This document shows positions 27,084-34,504 of a stretch of 64,000 nt of DNA, piece by piece. The position numbers were made by a program, and so were the translations under genes. Each line of letters starts with the position of its first letter. Within the stretch, counting starts at the first letter, position 1. Source of the stretch: Staphylococcus rostri (lineage in GTDB: Bacteria; Bacillota; Bacilli; Staphylococcales; Staphylococcaceae); contig NZ_PPRF01000036.1 of the NCBI RefSeq assembly GCF_002902145.1, positions 1-64,000 of the forward strand, in the 5' to 3' direction. Under the pieces are notes generated by a model. The model saw nothing but the letters and a program-made list of their open reading frames with translations. It searched no databases and was not told the DNA's origin.

Positions 27084-28100
27084 CTAAAGTGCACGTGTGC
27101 GATACATCAAGTATAAGAAGTACGGTGCACCTATAATTGCTACGACAACACCGGCTGGGACACCTGTTGGTTGCAAGACGACTTTACCAATCGTATCTGA
27201 CACGACGAGTAACAACGCCCCTACCATTAACGCAATCGGTAAGAAAAGTTGATGGCGTGGTCCAACAATAGATTTCGCAATATGTGGTCCCATCAACCCG
27301 ATAAAACCAATGGCACCGGCTACGGATACCGCTGCTGATGATAACATAACCGCAATCAAGACAAGTACTAAACGTTCTTTATTTAATGAAACGCCGAGCG
27401 CAACGGCAATGTTTTCATTCGTGTTCAAAATATTGAGTGCTTCTGCTTTATAAAAGAGATACGGAATCAATATAATCAACCATGGTAGGAAACACCAGAC
27501 AAATGGCCAACTATCGCCCCAAATATTACCGGCAAACCATGTTGCGATAAATTCTGACTGGTCACGATCAAAAGTGGACATAATGGTCAATGCGCCACCT
27601 GATAATGCGGTAGACACACCAACGCCCACAAGTACCATACTTGCTGGAGACAGCCCTTTTTCACCACTGTAACTAAAGGTAAAAATAAAGAGTGCTGTTA
27701 ACAAACCGCCAACCATACTAATGAAAGGTAAGACGTATACGAAGGAATCTGCATTAATTTGTCCAATTGCAATGAATAATGCAATCGCAAAGCCGCTTCC
27801 CGCATTGATGCCTAGAATACCTGGCTCCGCTAATGGGTTTTTCGTTACGCTTTGTAGCACAGCACCACTCATGCTTAATGCCATACCAGCAAGCAGTGTA
27901 ATCATTACACGTGGCAAGCGGAAATCAATCAGAATCAGTTCATCCGCATATTCACCGTTACCGATTAATGTCTGCAAAATTTGGTTAAAAGACATTGAAT
28001 ATTCGCCTGTAGTCATACTCCACACAATTGCTGCAGCGAGTAATACTACAGAGGCTGTTAAAGTTATGCGTTGTTTAAGTTTATGCTTTGGATGAATCAT
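27084..28100 (-). CDS. fhuG: Siderophore ABC importer permease FhuG
   Basis: 338 residues, about nine to ten hydrophobic segments, FecCD family. ALSMSGAVLQSVTKNPLAEPGILGINAGSG and the cytoplasmic coupling stretch GAIGFIGLMGPHIAKSIVGPRH are the family's hallmarks. It pairs with FhuB to form the channel for ferric hydroxamates. Its ATG overlaps the fhuB stop by 4 bases (ATGA). Third and last gene of the fhuCBG set. Confidence 0.9.
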   Translation of the reverse strand: MIHPKHKLKQRITLTASVVLLAAAIVWSMTTGEYSMSFNQILQTLIGNGEYADELILIDFRLPRVMITLLAGMALSMSGAVLQSVTKNPLAEPGILGINAGSGFAIALFIAIGQINADSFVYVLPFISMVGGLLTALFIFTFSYSGEKGLSPASMVLVGVGVSTALSGGALTIMSTFDRDQSEFIATWFAGNIWGDSWPFVWCFLPWLIILIPYLFYKAEALNILNTNENIAVALGVSLNKERLVLVLIAVMLSSAAVSVAGAIGFIGLMGPHIAKSIVGPRHQLFLPIALMVGALLLVVSDTIGKVVLQPTGVPAGVVVAIIGAPYFLYLMYRTRAL

Positions 28101-29098
28101 ATCGTACGCCCCCCTTTACGAATGAGGTATAGGAAGTACGGAACGCCGATAAATGAAATAATGGCACTCATTGGCGCTTCACCGAGCATACGTGCCAATA
28201 AATCTGCTGATAATACGAGAATACCACCTAACACGGCAGCCATTGGGAGCACCTTAACATAATCGGTCCCTACAAGAAAACGAACAATGTGCGGTACGAT
28301 TAAGCCTACAAAAGCAATTTGCCCAACCATTGCCACTGAAATCCCAGCAAGCAACATCGTCACTAGTAAGCTAACACGTCGAATCATCCGCACATTTTGA
28401 CCGAGTCCAGAGGCGAGTGTATCCCCAAGGCTTAATATTGTCAGCTGTCTGCTCATCAATATTAAGCATATAATCGCTAATAAAATAATCGGTGCACCAA
28501 TTAACACCTGTTGCCAGTTCGTTCCTGAGACACCACCGGCACTCCAAAAGTTAATGGATTGATTGAGACGGAAAATTAAGGCGATACCCTGGCTCAGCGC
28601 AGTTAACAACGCACTGACTGCTGCACCGGCAAGAATGAGGCGCATTGGGTTAAAACCGTCACGACGCGATGAACCTATCATCAATACAATCATGCCTCCA
28701 AATACGGCACCGGCAAAACCTGCCATAATCAATACTAAAAATGGTGCGCCTGGATAAAATGCGAATGTCGTCGCTAAAGCAAATGCCGCGCCTGAGTTTA
28801 GACCGATTAAACTTGGGTCTGCCAAGCCATTTTTCGTGACACCTTGAATAACGGCACCCGCTGTCGCAAGCGATACGCCAACTAACACAGCACCAATATT
28901 TCGTGGAATCCGAATTTCTGAAATGACATTATGTGCTTGATTGGTCGGATCATAGTGAATGATTGCCTCTATAATAGTCGCAACATGGACACGTGCCTCT
29001 CCCAAGACAACAGACAAGATAAACACTGCACATAATACAATCAATCCCAGCAAAAATTGCAATGAAAAATTAAGATTGCTCACTTGTTTTCTTTTCAT
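28097..29098 (-). CDS. fhuB: Siderophore ABC importer permease FhuB
   Basis: 333 residues, FecCD type. SLATAGAVIQGVTKNGLADPSLIGLNSGAAF and GQIAFVGLIVPHIVRFLVGTDY are the substrate-channel and coupling motifs. It is followed by fhuG with a 4-base overlap and starts 18 bases after fhuC, so the three form one operon. Substrate assignment to hydroxamates follows from the gene order known in S. aureus. Confidence 0.9.
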   Translation of the reverse strand: MKRKQVSNLNFSLQFLLGLIVLCAVFILSVVLGEARVHVATIIEAIIHYDPTNQAHNVISEIRIPRNIGAVLVGVSLATAGAVIQGVTKNGLADPSLIGLNSGAAFALATTFAFYPGAPFLVLIMAGFAGAVFGGMIVLMIGSSRRDGFNPMRLILAGAAVSALLTALSQGIALIFRLNQSINFWSAGGVSGTNWQQVLIGAPIILLAIICLILMSRQLTILSLGDTLASGLGQNVRMIRRVSLLVTMLLAGISVAMVGQIAFVGLIVPHIVRFLVGTDYVKVLPMAAVLGGILVLSADLLARMLGEAPMSAIISFIGVPYFLYLIRKGGRTI

Positions 29099-29116
29099 TC
29101 AAAACTTCCTCTATGT

Positions 29117-29920
29117 CTATAGTTTGTCATAATGCTTACATAATAGATTGTATGTGATGAGCATCGGTTTGCCCGTTCTTGGGTCTGTGCTCAATTCTGC
29201 ATCAATGTTAAACACTTCTTCTAATATTTCGTTATTAAGTACTTCATGTGTCGTACCTTGTTTAATGATTTCGCCCTTTTTCATCGCGATTAAATGATCT
29301 GAAAAACGAATCGCTTGGTTAATATCGTGTAATACCATGATAATTGTTGTGCCGTGTTCAGCATTTAGTTCTTGAACGAGCTCTAAAATTTCAAGTTGAT
29401 GTGAAATGTCTAAGTACGTTGTCGGTTCGTCTAAAAAGATAATATCTGTTTTTTGTGCCAATGCCATCGCAATCCACACACGCTGACGTTGACCCCCACT
29501 CAAGTCATTCACTGCACGGTGTTTAAAATCAATCGTGCCTGTCACACGCATCGCCCAATCAATTTCTTCTTTATCCTTCTCACTCAATCTCCCAAAACCT
29601 TTTTGATGTGGAAAGCGTCCGTACGATACAAGTTCGCCTGCAGTGAGCCCATCTGCCACATCAGGTGATTGTGGTAAAATGGCGATTTTTTTCGCGACTT
29701 CTTTCGTCGGTTGCGTTTGAATATTTTTACCGTCTAAGCAGATTTCACCGCTCTTCGTATTTAATAATCGTGATAGTGCCTTGAGTAACGTTGATTTACC
29801 ACAACCATTCGGTCCAATAATGGAAGTGATCTGACCTTCGGGTATTGTGACGTCTAAGTTGTTCACAATCACGCGATCGCCGTAACCAATTGTTACCTCT
29901 TTCCCCGTTAATCTGCTCAT
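29117..29920 (-). CDS. fhuC: Siderophore ABC importer ATPase FhuC
   Basis: 267 residues. Walker A GPNGCGKS (about 36-43), LSGGQRQR signature, Walker B IIFLDEPTTYLD and the switch His in VLHDINQ are all intact. FhuC powers FhuBG and, in S. aureus, also serves other iron importers. GAGGGAG precedes ATG 29920. A Fur box overlaps the promoter region about 60 bases upstream. Confidence 0.93.
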   Translation of the reverse strand: MSRLTGKEVTIGYGDRVIVNNLDVTIPEGQITSIIGPNGCGKSTLLKALSRLLNTKSGEICLDGKNIQTQPTKEVAKKIAILPQSPDVADGLTAGELVSYGRFPHQKGFGRLSEKDKEEIDWAMRVTGTIDFKHRAVNDLSGGQRQRVWIAMALAQKTDIIFLDEPTTYLDISHQLEILELVQELNAEHGTTIIMVLHDINQAIRFSDHLIAMKKGEIIKQGTTHEVLNNEILEEVFNIDAELSTDPRTGKPMLITYNLLCKHYDKL

Positions 29921-29978
29921 TTGTCTCCCTCTTTCTCTATATAATACCTCTCATTTATATCAATCGTTCCATCTTATT

Positions 29979-29997
29979 GAGAATGATTATCATGCTT
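29979..29997. promoter_or_regulatory. Fur box upstream of fhuCBG
   Basis: GAGAATGATTATCATGCTT matches 15 of 19 positions of GATAATGATTATCATTATC, including the whole central AATGATTATCAT. It lies just downstream of the predicted -10. Confidence 0.8.
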
Positions 29998-30002
29998 GAC
30001 GT

Positions 30003-30031
30003 ATTATACCATTTTTTTAGGCAGATGACTA
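30003..30031 (-). promoter_or_regulatory. Predicted promoter of fhuCBG
   Basis: Minus-strand TAGTCA, 17-base spacer, TATAAT. The Fur box covers the start-site side, as expected for iron repression. Confidence 0.65.
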
Positions 30032-30070
30032 ACTGTTTTGTGTTACGCTTACATTACGTTTACATAAACA

Positions 30071-30108
30071 AAAAAGCGGTACGCACTATGGAAATGCATA
30101 CCACTTTC
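30071..30108 (-). terminator. Intrinsic terminator of the YitT gene
   Basis: GAAAGTGGTATGCA pairs with TGCGTACCGCTTT on the minus strand (with mismatches), followed by TTTTTTGTTT. Confidence 0.7.
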
Positions 30109-30122
30109 ATTCATTTATATTA

Positions 30123-30956
30123 TTAGTCTTCTACCCAGAAACCATTACCATAAACATCACGAACATCATGGACAACGACAAATGCATCGGCGTCTATTTT
30201 GCGAATCATGCGCTTAGTTCGTGATAACTGTGTCTTACTAATTACAGCGTATAAGACATCCGTTTCTCGTTTTGAAAAGTAGCCGCGGCCATTTAATATC
30301 GTAATACCGCGACCGATGTCTTCATCAATCATTTTCGCAATGCGATCGGGTGACTTAGAAATAATCGTCACAGCTTTTTTAGGATTTAAACCTTCAATTA
30401 CAAAGTCCATTACTTTCGTGCCGATATATAAACTGATGACTGTCACTAATGCGCGATCTAACGGAATAACCGTAAGTGAGATGAGTACGACGATTAAGTC
30501 AAAAAATAACAACGCATATGGCGTACTCACATCTAAGTATTTATTGGCAATGCGTGCTAAAATCGTCGTGCCTGCTGTTGTACCACCTGCCAACACAATA
30601 ATCCCTATGCCGAGTCCAACGGCTGAACCACCGAACACCGCATTAATCATAATATTATCTGTGTGGACTTGCCATGACTCAGTCAAGCTCAAAAATAGTG
30701 AAATGAGCACTGTCGCAACGATTGTTAAATACATACTGCGTTTACTTAGGAACTTATAACCAATCACAATAAGCACTGCGTTGACCACAAAGTTCGTCAC
30801 AGCTGGAGAAACATGGAATGCATAATATAAAATAATAGCCAAACCAGTTACGCCACCTTCACCTAAGTCACCAGCGATGATGAAAGCATTGACGCCTACC
30901 GCAAAGATTAATGAACCTACAAATACTAATATTAAATCCCTAACTGTTCGTTTCAC
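30123..30956 (-). CDS. YitT family membrane protein with DUF2179
   Basis: 277 residues from a GTG at 30956. The five membrane segments (about 5-155) are YitT type; RNA-level start: AAGGG lies 9 bases upstream of the GTG, while the ATG at 30998 has none and its 14-residue extension lacks family character. The C-terminal DUF2179 soluble domain (about 215-277: GITILNGRGYFSKRETDVLYAVIS) is a small ferredoxin-like fold often found with YitT. Proposed as transporters or exporters; substrate not known. Confidence 0.78.
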   Translation of the reverse strand: MKRTVRDLILVFVGSLIFAVGVNAFIIAGDLGEGGVTGLAIILYYAFHVSPAVTNFVVNAVLIVIGYKFLSKRSMYLTIVATVLISLFLSLTESWQVHTDNIMINAVFGGSAVGLGIGIIVLAGGTTAGTTILARIANKYLDVSTPYALLFFDLIVVLISLTVIPLDRALVTVISLYIGTKVMDFVIEGLNPKKAVTIISKSPDRIAKMIDEDIGRGITILNGRGYFSKRETDVLYAVISKTQLSRTKRMIRKIDADAFVVVHDVRDVYGNGFWVED

Positions 30957-31069
30957 CCAATCACACCCTTCTGCTGAAATTACCTTATCATAAGTCATAC
31001 TATCACAAAATTGTCACATAACGAAACTGCGCAACATCAATTTTCATAAAGCACTCAAAATAATTCGTA

Positions 31070-31084
31070 AGTTTTCTGACTTTT
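31070..31084. promoter_or_regulatory. CodY-like motif upstream of sRNA candidate
   Basis: AGTTTTCTGACTTTT shares the TTTTCTGA core with the CodY consensus AATTTTCWGAAAATT but has four mismatches. It sits immediately 5' of the predicted -35 box. Weak evidence on its own. Confidence 0.35.
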
Positions 31085-31087
31085 TAG

Positions 31088-31116
31088 TTTACTTATCGTT
31101 CGACCTTCTGTATAAT
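31088..31116 (+). promoter_or_regulatory. Predicted promoter of sRNA candidate
   Basis: TTTACT, 17-base spacer, TATAAT on the plus strand, with no protein gene downstream on that strand. Confidence 0.6.
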
Positions 31117-31122
31117 TAGAAT

Positions 31123-31292
31123 TACCTTATTGGTTGTTTAATACAACAAATAGGATATCTCCTTTGTGTTGTTTATAGTGAGAATAGTTTTGCTCATAGG
31201 TAGGTATTGGCTCGAGTACCTACCTTTATGATTTATTTCCCGTGAAGGACGAACCTGCAGTGATGGTACTGTGTGTTCGTCCTTCTTTTAAT
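31123..31292 (+). ncRNA. Candidate small regulatory RNA (RsaD-like in position and features)
   Basis: About 170 nt from the predicted promoter to a strong terminator, with no credible ORF. It contains a 9-bp hairpin (AGGTAGGTA 31198-31206 with TACCTACCT 31217-31225), an unpaired TCCC motif at 31238-31241, and the terminator hairpin 31245-31284 with a T-rich tail. The C-rich unpaired motif, CodY-like box and location are reminiscent of the staphylococcal Rsa sRNAs, and RsaD in particular (which is CodY-controlled); identity is inferred, since I could not compare sequences. Confidence 0.55.
31245..31290 (+). terminator. Terminator of the sRNA candidate
   Basis: 10-bp perfect stem AAGGACGAAC/GTTCGTCCTT followed by CTTTTAAT. 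Confidence 0.8.
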
Positions 31293-31293
31293 A

Positions 31294-31324
31294 AAAAAAC
31301 CGCATCCATTAAAGACACGGTTTT
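31294..31324 (-). terminator. Terminator of the Panacea two-gene unit
   Basis: AAAACCG/CGGTTTT stem on the minus strand, followed by seven T; ends the unit that reads leftward from 32391. Confidence 0.7.
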
Positions 31325-31347
31325 GTGTATATATTATTGTGGTGATA

Positions 31348-31707
31348 TTAGTAATTAGATTGAATCAGTTTTGGATTATGCTGAAATAGTTCAGCTTTGC
31401 TTATTTTACAATTTTGAATGTGTAAGTTAGACGCTTCAATTGATAATCTTTTCTCTTTAATTTCATTGAATATGTCGTTAGGTAAGTTCCTGTGCTTTAA
31501 TCGCATCATTTCAGGAAAATACTCACAATAAAACATTTCATAGCAATTGATTGCAGTCGTAATTCTAAAACCACATGCTTTGCTTTGTTCATAAGTTAAA
31601 ATGTGATAGAGTGACTTTGAAATTTCTATGTTTGATATATTGAATTTTGCTTTGTTAACTACATTTTCAGTTTCAAAAAAATACAAGTTATGATTATCTT
31701 TATTCAT
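31348..31707 (-). CDS. Unrecognised 119-residue protein, candidate toxin partner of the Panacea protein
   Basis: 119 residues: MNKDNHNLYFFETENVV..., no signal peptide and no membrane segment; a cluster of Tyr, Cys, Met and Phe near the middle (NCYEMFYCEYFPEMM). I do not recognise a family. It starts 51 bases after the Panacea gene on the same strand, with only a weak GCGGGA site, and shares a terminator with it, so one transcript is likely. AT-rich composition like its partner. Its placement directly downstream of a Panacea antitoxin-domain gene makes a toxin role plausible; that is inference from gene order. Confidence 0.55.
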   Translation of the reverse strand: MNKDNHNLYFFETENVVNKAKFNISNIEISKSLYHILTYEQSKACGFRITTAINCYEMFYCEYFPEMMRLKHRNLPNDIFNEIKEKRLSIEASNLHIQNCKISKAELFQHNPKLIQSNY

Positions 31708-31758
31708 AACTATAAATTGTCCCGCTCGAACTTTACTTTAGCAATAAATACTGAGCCG

Positions 31759-32391
31759 TCATGCATAAATCAATCTCCCATCAATTTTCTCAACAAAAAT
31801 GCTGTCTTCTTCTCCTTCAAGTCCTTCTAACTCTTTATAGTCCCCTTCGTCCAACACCATACTTTCATCATAGACAAAAACATTGTCGCCAATTCTACTC
31901 ACAATGTATTTATCTAGATCAATTTGACGATATATATCGTATATATCTCTCACTCTCGCTTTTTCTATCTCGGTTAAATCTTCAAAGTTGAGCCGTGGAT
32001 TATAGTCGCTTTTTTCACAATCCTCTTTTCTATTCTTCCAAGGTGATTGTTCGTGAGTTAAATCTGTTAAGTACTGAGATGAGTAAGTGCCAAAAGCAAA
32101 CTTAATAATTTTCAATAAGTTCAACGTTTCACTTGATATTTTTCCATTATCAGATTTAATGGATGACAATGAACCGTATTTGTGATCGATATAAATAGAT
32201 TGGTATACAGGTCCATTTGTATAACCTATTGGCTGTTCATCTACTAGTTTTTCGTGGTTAATTGTGTAATTCATCATATCTGCAAAATAAATTAATTTGT
32301 TTAATGTCAAATTACCATCATAGCTGTTTTCTCCACTAGTCATGGTATTTTCTACAAACCATTTAGCAATAGTATTAACTCGATAAGTCAT
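31759..32391 (-). CDS. Panacea-domain (DUF4065, SocA/GepA-like) protein, candidate antitoxin
   Basis: 210 residues from ATG 32391, preceded by GAGGAGG. The N-terminal part NTIAKWFVEN...LTLNKLIYFADMMNYTI, the GPVYQSIYIDHKYG stretch and the later YSSQYLTDLTHEQSPW segment are the DUF4065/Panacea pattern (first described as SocA, the antitoxin-adaptor). Panacea domains neutralise a wide range of unrelated toxins encoded next to them. The acidic C-terminus (LDEGDYKELEGLEGEED) is unusual. A consensus promoter and a 12-bp inverted repeat lie upstream; a 119-residue gene follows. Confidence 0.75.
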   Translation of the reverse strand: MTYRVNTIAKWFVENTMTSGENSYDGNLTLNKLIYFADMMNYTINHEKLVDEQPIGYTNGPVYQSIYIDHKYGSLSSIKSDNGKISSETLNLLKIIKFAFGTYSSQYLTDLTHEQSPWKNRKEDCEKSDYNPRLNFEDLTEIEKARVRDIYDIYRQIDLDKYIVSRIGDNVFVYDESMVLDEGDYKELEGLEGEEDSIFVEKIDGRLIYA

Positions 32392-32409
32392 ATGATCCCC
32401 TCCTCGTTC

Positions 32410-32449
32410 AAACCTATTTTTCACATCTTTTATCGCTAAAAATAGGTTT
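32410..32449. promoter_or_regulatory. 12-bp perfect inverted repeat in the Panacea leader
   Basis: AAACCTATTTTT (32410-32421) and AAAAATAGGTTT (32438-32449), 16-base spacer, ending within 20 bases of the ATG and abutting the ribosome binding site. Could be an autoregulatory operator or an RNA hairpin that controls translation. Confidence 0.6.
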
Positions 32450-32492
32450 AAAAGGGCTGGGAAACCTATAAATAGTATCCCAACCTCATCGT
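32445..32492. repeat. Dispersed repeat, copy G (short)
   Basis: GCTGGGAAACCTATAAATAGTATCCCAACCTC matches the sarA-leader copy (GCATTGGGAAACCTATAAACGGTGTTTCAACC, near 63711) at most positions. Confidence 0.5.
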
Positions 32493-32556
32493 AAAATTTC
32501 ATCTATGTGCAGTGTGAAGAGTATCTTATTGCAGGTGCTACATTGCTTATATATAT

Positions 32557-32585
32557 TATATAAAACTACAAGTACGCTATGTCAA
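32557..32585 (-). promoter_or_regulatory. Predicted strong promoter of the Panacea unit
   Basis: Minus-strand TTGACA, 17-base spacer, TATATA (or TATAAT at 19). The -35 is a perfect consensus. Confidence 0.7.
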
Positions 32586-32619
32586 TTGTATATACGCACA
32601 ATTATTTACTGATAACCAT

Positions 32620-32661
32620 AAAAAAAACACGCCCGCTTCTCCATCGATAACGAACGTGTTT
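32620..32661 (-). terminator. Intrinsic terminator of nupC
   Basis: AAACACG-type arms (AAACACGTTCG with CGGGCGTGTTT) on the minus strand followed by eight T. Confidence 0.75.
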
Positions 32662-32675
32662 CTCCTTTTATTAAC

Positions 32676-33902
32676 TTACCATGCAAATAAGCCTACAAAT
32701 CCTGCTGTTAAGAGTGATACTAAAATCCCTGCTAATAACATCATCGGCACATATTTAGATACAAAGTCAGACGTTTTCTCATTAACAATCCCTTTCAATG
32801 TACCAATAATCATACCGATTGTTGAGAAGTTAGCAAATGAAATTAAGAATGTTGAAATGACTGCACGACGATGTGGATCATAGCTGTTCACTTCACCCGC
32901 GATTTCACCCATCACGACAAATTCATTCGTTACAATCTTCTTCGCCATTTGTTGTGCAACGATCCATGCATCATCAAAAGGCAAACCAAGTAACAATGCG
33001 AATGGATACATGAATACACCTAAGATTTGGTTCAAGCCAAAACCACCTTTAAGATGCATTAATGATGCGATGCCACCTGTAATTAAGTGGATTAAGCGAT
33101 CTGCCAATTCAGCTAATGCAACAAAGCTGATAACAAACGCAATAATGATTAATACAAGCTTTCCGGCATTTAATACAGAATCTCCTAAGAATGAGAAGAA
33201 CGGTTGACGTGCTTCATTAGAACGTATGTCGTAAATAATATCTTCATCCGCTTCAATCTTCACTGGATTTAAAATAGATGCGACAATCATCGCATTGACA
33301 ATGTTTAATGGAATCGCTGTTAAAACGAGCTCTCCTGGAATCATTGTCACATAGGCACCGACAATGGCACCAGAGACTGAACTCATAGACATCATCGCAA
33401 GTGTAAGTACACGTGCTTCGTTCATACGTTTCAATTGTTCACTTGAAACCGCCAATGCTTCAGTATTCCCCAAGAACATCATCTCAATACCGAAGAAAGA
33501 CTCAAACTTTGGTTGACGTGTTACTTTAGCAAGTACCCAACCGATACCACGAATCATCCATGGTAAAATGCGTAAATACATTAAAATATCAAAAAGTGGT
33601 ACGACTAACAAGATTGGCAATAAAGCAGATACTGCCATATCCATTTGTTTGCCTGCCGTAAAACTACTAAACGCAAAGCCAATACCTGCAAATGCTGCAT
33701 TAATTACCCAGGAAATACCTGCTGCTGCTTTTTCAACAACAAATGTACCTGCTGGGAAATATACGAAAAACCATGCCAAGATTAAGTTAAGCACAACTAA
33801 AACTGCCACAGAACCCCACTGAATATTTTTACGATCGCGTGAGAAAATAACAGCAACACCTAAAAATACCAGTAAACCTATGATATTAATTAATAAGAAC
33901 AT
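32676..33902 (-). CDS. nupC: NupC-type concentrative nucleoside transporter
   Basis: 408 residues from ATG 33902; GAGGTAGG lies just upstream, while a 43-residue extension has no site. The N-terminal helices, GIEMMFLGNTEALAVSSEQLKRMNEARVLTLAMMSMSSVSGAIVGAYV and GGFGLNQILGVFMYPFALLLGLP are the CNT family signatures (gate and core domains). Uptake of nucleosides with H+ or Na+ is inferred. The promoter region is shared with the divergent feoAB. Confidence 0.88.
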   Translation of the reverse strand: MFLLINIIGLLVFLGVAVIFSRDRKNIQWGSVAVLVVLNLILAWFFVYFPAGTFVVEKAAAGISWVINAAFAGIGFAFSSFTAGKQMDMAVSALLPILLVVPLFDILMYLRILPWMIRGIGWVLAKVTRQPKFESFFGIEMMFLGNTEALAVSSEQLKRMNEARVLTLAMMSMSSVSGAIVGAYVTMIPGELVLTAIPLNIVNAMIVASILNPVKIEADEDIIYDIRSNEARQPFFSFLGDSVLNAGKLVLIIIAFVISFVALAELADRLIHLITGGIASLMHLKGGFGLNQILGVFMYPFALLLGLPFDDAWIVAQQMAKKIVTNEFVVMGEIAGEVNSYDPHRRAVISTFLISFANFSTIGMIIGTLKGIVNEKTSDFVSKYVPMMLLAGILVSLLTAGFVGLFAW

Positions 33903-34192
33903 AACCCCTACCTCTAACCTTTCAAATATTTTAAATGAAATCAAAGTTATTATAACACGTGCTATTAGTTGTGAAAATGCAATTTGTGTGTCATGCAACA
34001 TTACACTAAATAATAATAAAAATGCTGCCACAACTTTAATGTAATAACACTTGGCTATTTAACAACTATGTATGGCATATGCACAATTCAATCATGCACT
34101 GTCATATTCTACTTATCCTTATTTTTCTAAGATAATGTCATGAATTCCCTTTCATTTTTCGATAATTTTACACATTTGGCACTGAAAAGCTA

Positions 34193-34221
34193 TTGCCACA
34201 CCTTTTAAATAAAGGTATTCT
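34193..34221 (+). promoter_or_regulatory. Predicted promoter of feoAB
   Basis: TTGCCA, 17-base spacer, TATTCT; the Fur box starts 7 bases downstream. The rest of 33903-34192 shows no clear signal except the nupC leader. Confidence 0.6.
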
Positions 34222-34227
34222 ATAAAT

Positions 34228-34246
34228 GAAAATGATTATCATTAAT
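34228..34246. promoter_or_regulatory. Fur box upstream of feoAB
   Basis: GAAAATGATTATCATTAAT matches 16 of 19 consensus positions, with the entire core AATGATTATCAT. It would repress feoAB in iron-replete cells. Confidence 0.88.
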
Positions 34247-34267
34247 GTTTAAGAAGTAGGTGATTGT

Positions 34268-34504
34268 ATGATTCACGTAGCAAATGCTGAAGTAGGCACG
34301 CCATACCGTATCAAATCTCTAAATACAAATAATATGCAATTAAAGCACCGATTACGTGCACTCGGTTGTATTGAAGGTTGTGAAGTTTCAATACATCAAA
34401 AAGGACTTTTCAAAGGCCCTTGCACACTTAACGTCAACGGTCAACAAATCTGTGTCCGTAACTGTGATGCCTGCGATATTCGCCTGGAGCACAAATATGA
34501 GTAG
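34268..34504 (+). CDS. feoA: FeoA, small SH3-like ferrous iron transport protein
   Basis: 78 residues. [32 protein letters not shown] is the FeoA SH3-like pattern; [25 protein letters not shown] ends it with three Cys (in CVRNCDAC) that could bind iron, which is not universal. It overlaps feoB by 8 bases. Control by Fur is supported by the box upstream. Confidence 0.9.
   Translation: MIHVANAEVGTPYRIKSLNTNNMQLKHRLRALGCIEGCEVSIHQKGLFKGPCTLNVNGQQICVRNCDACDIRLEHKYE

Noticed and set aside
34356-34496. Long FeoB reading from 34356
   Set aside because: It would run inside feoA in another frame and lacks a ribosome binding site; the start at 34497 opens directly on the G1 motif.
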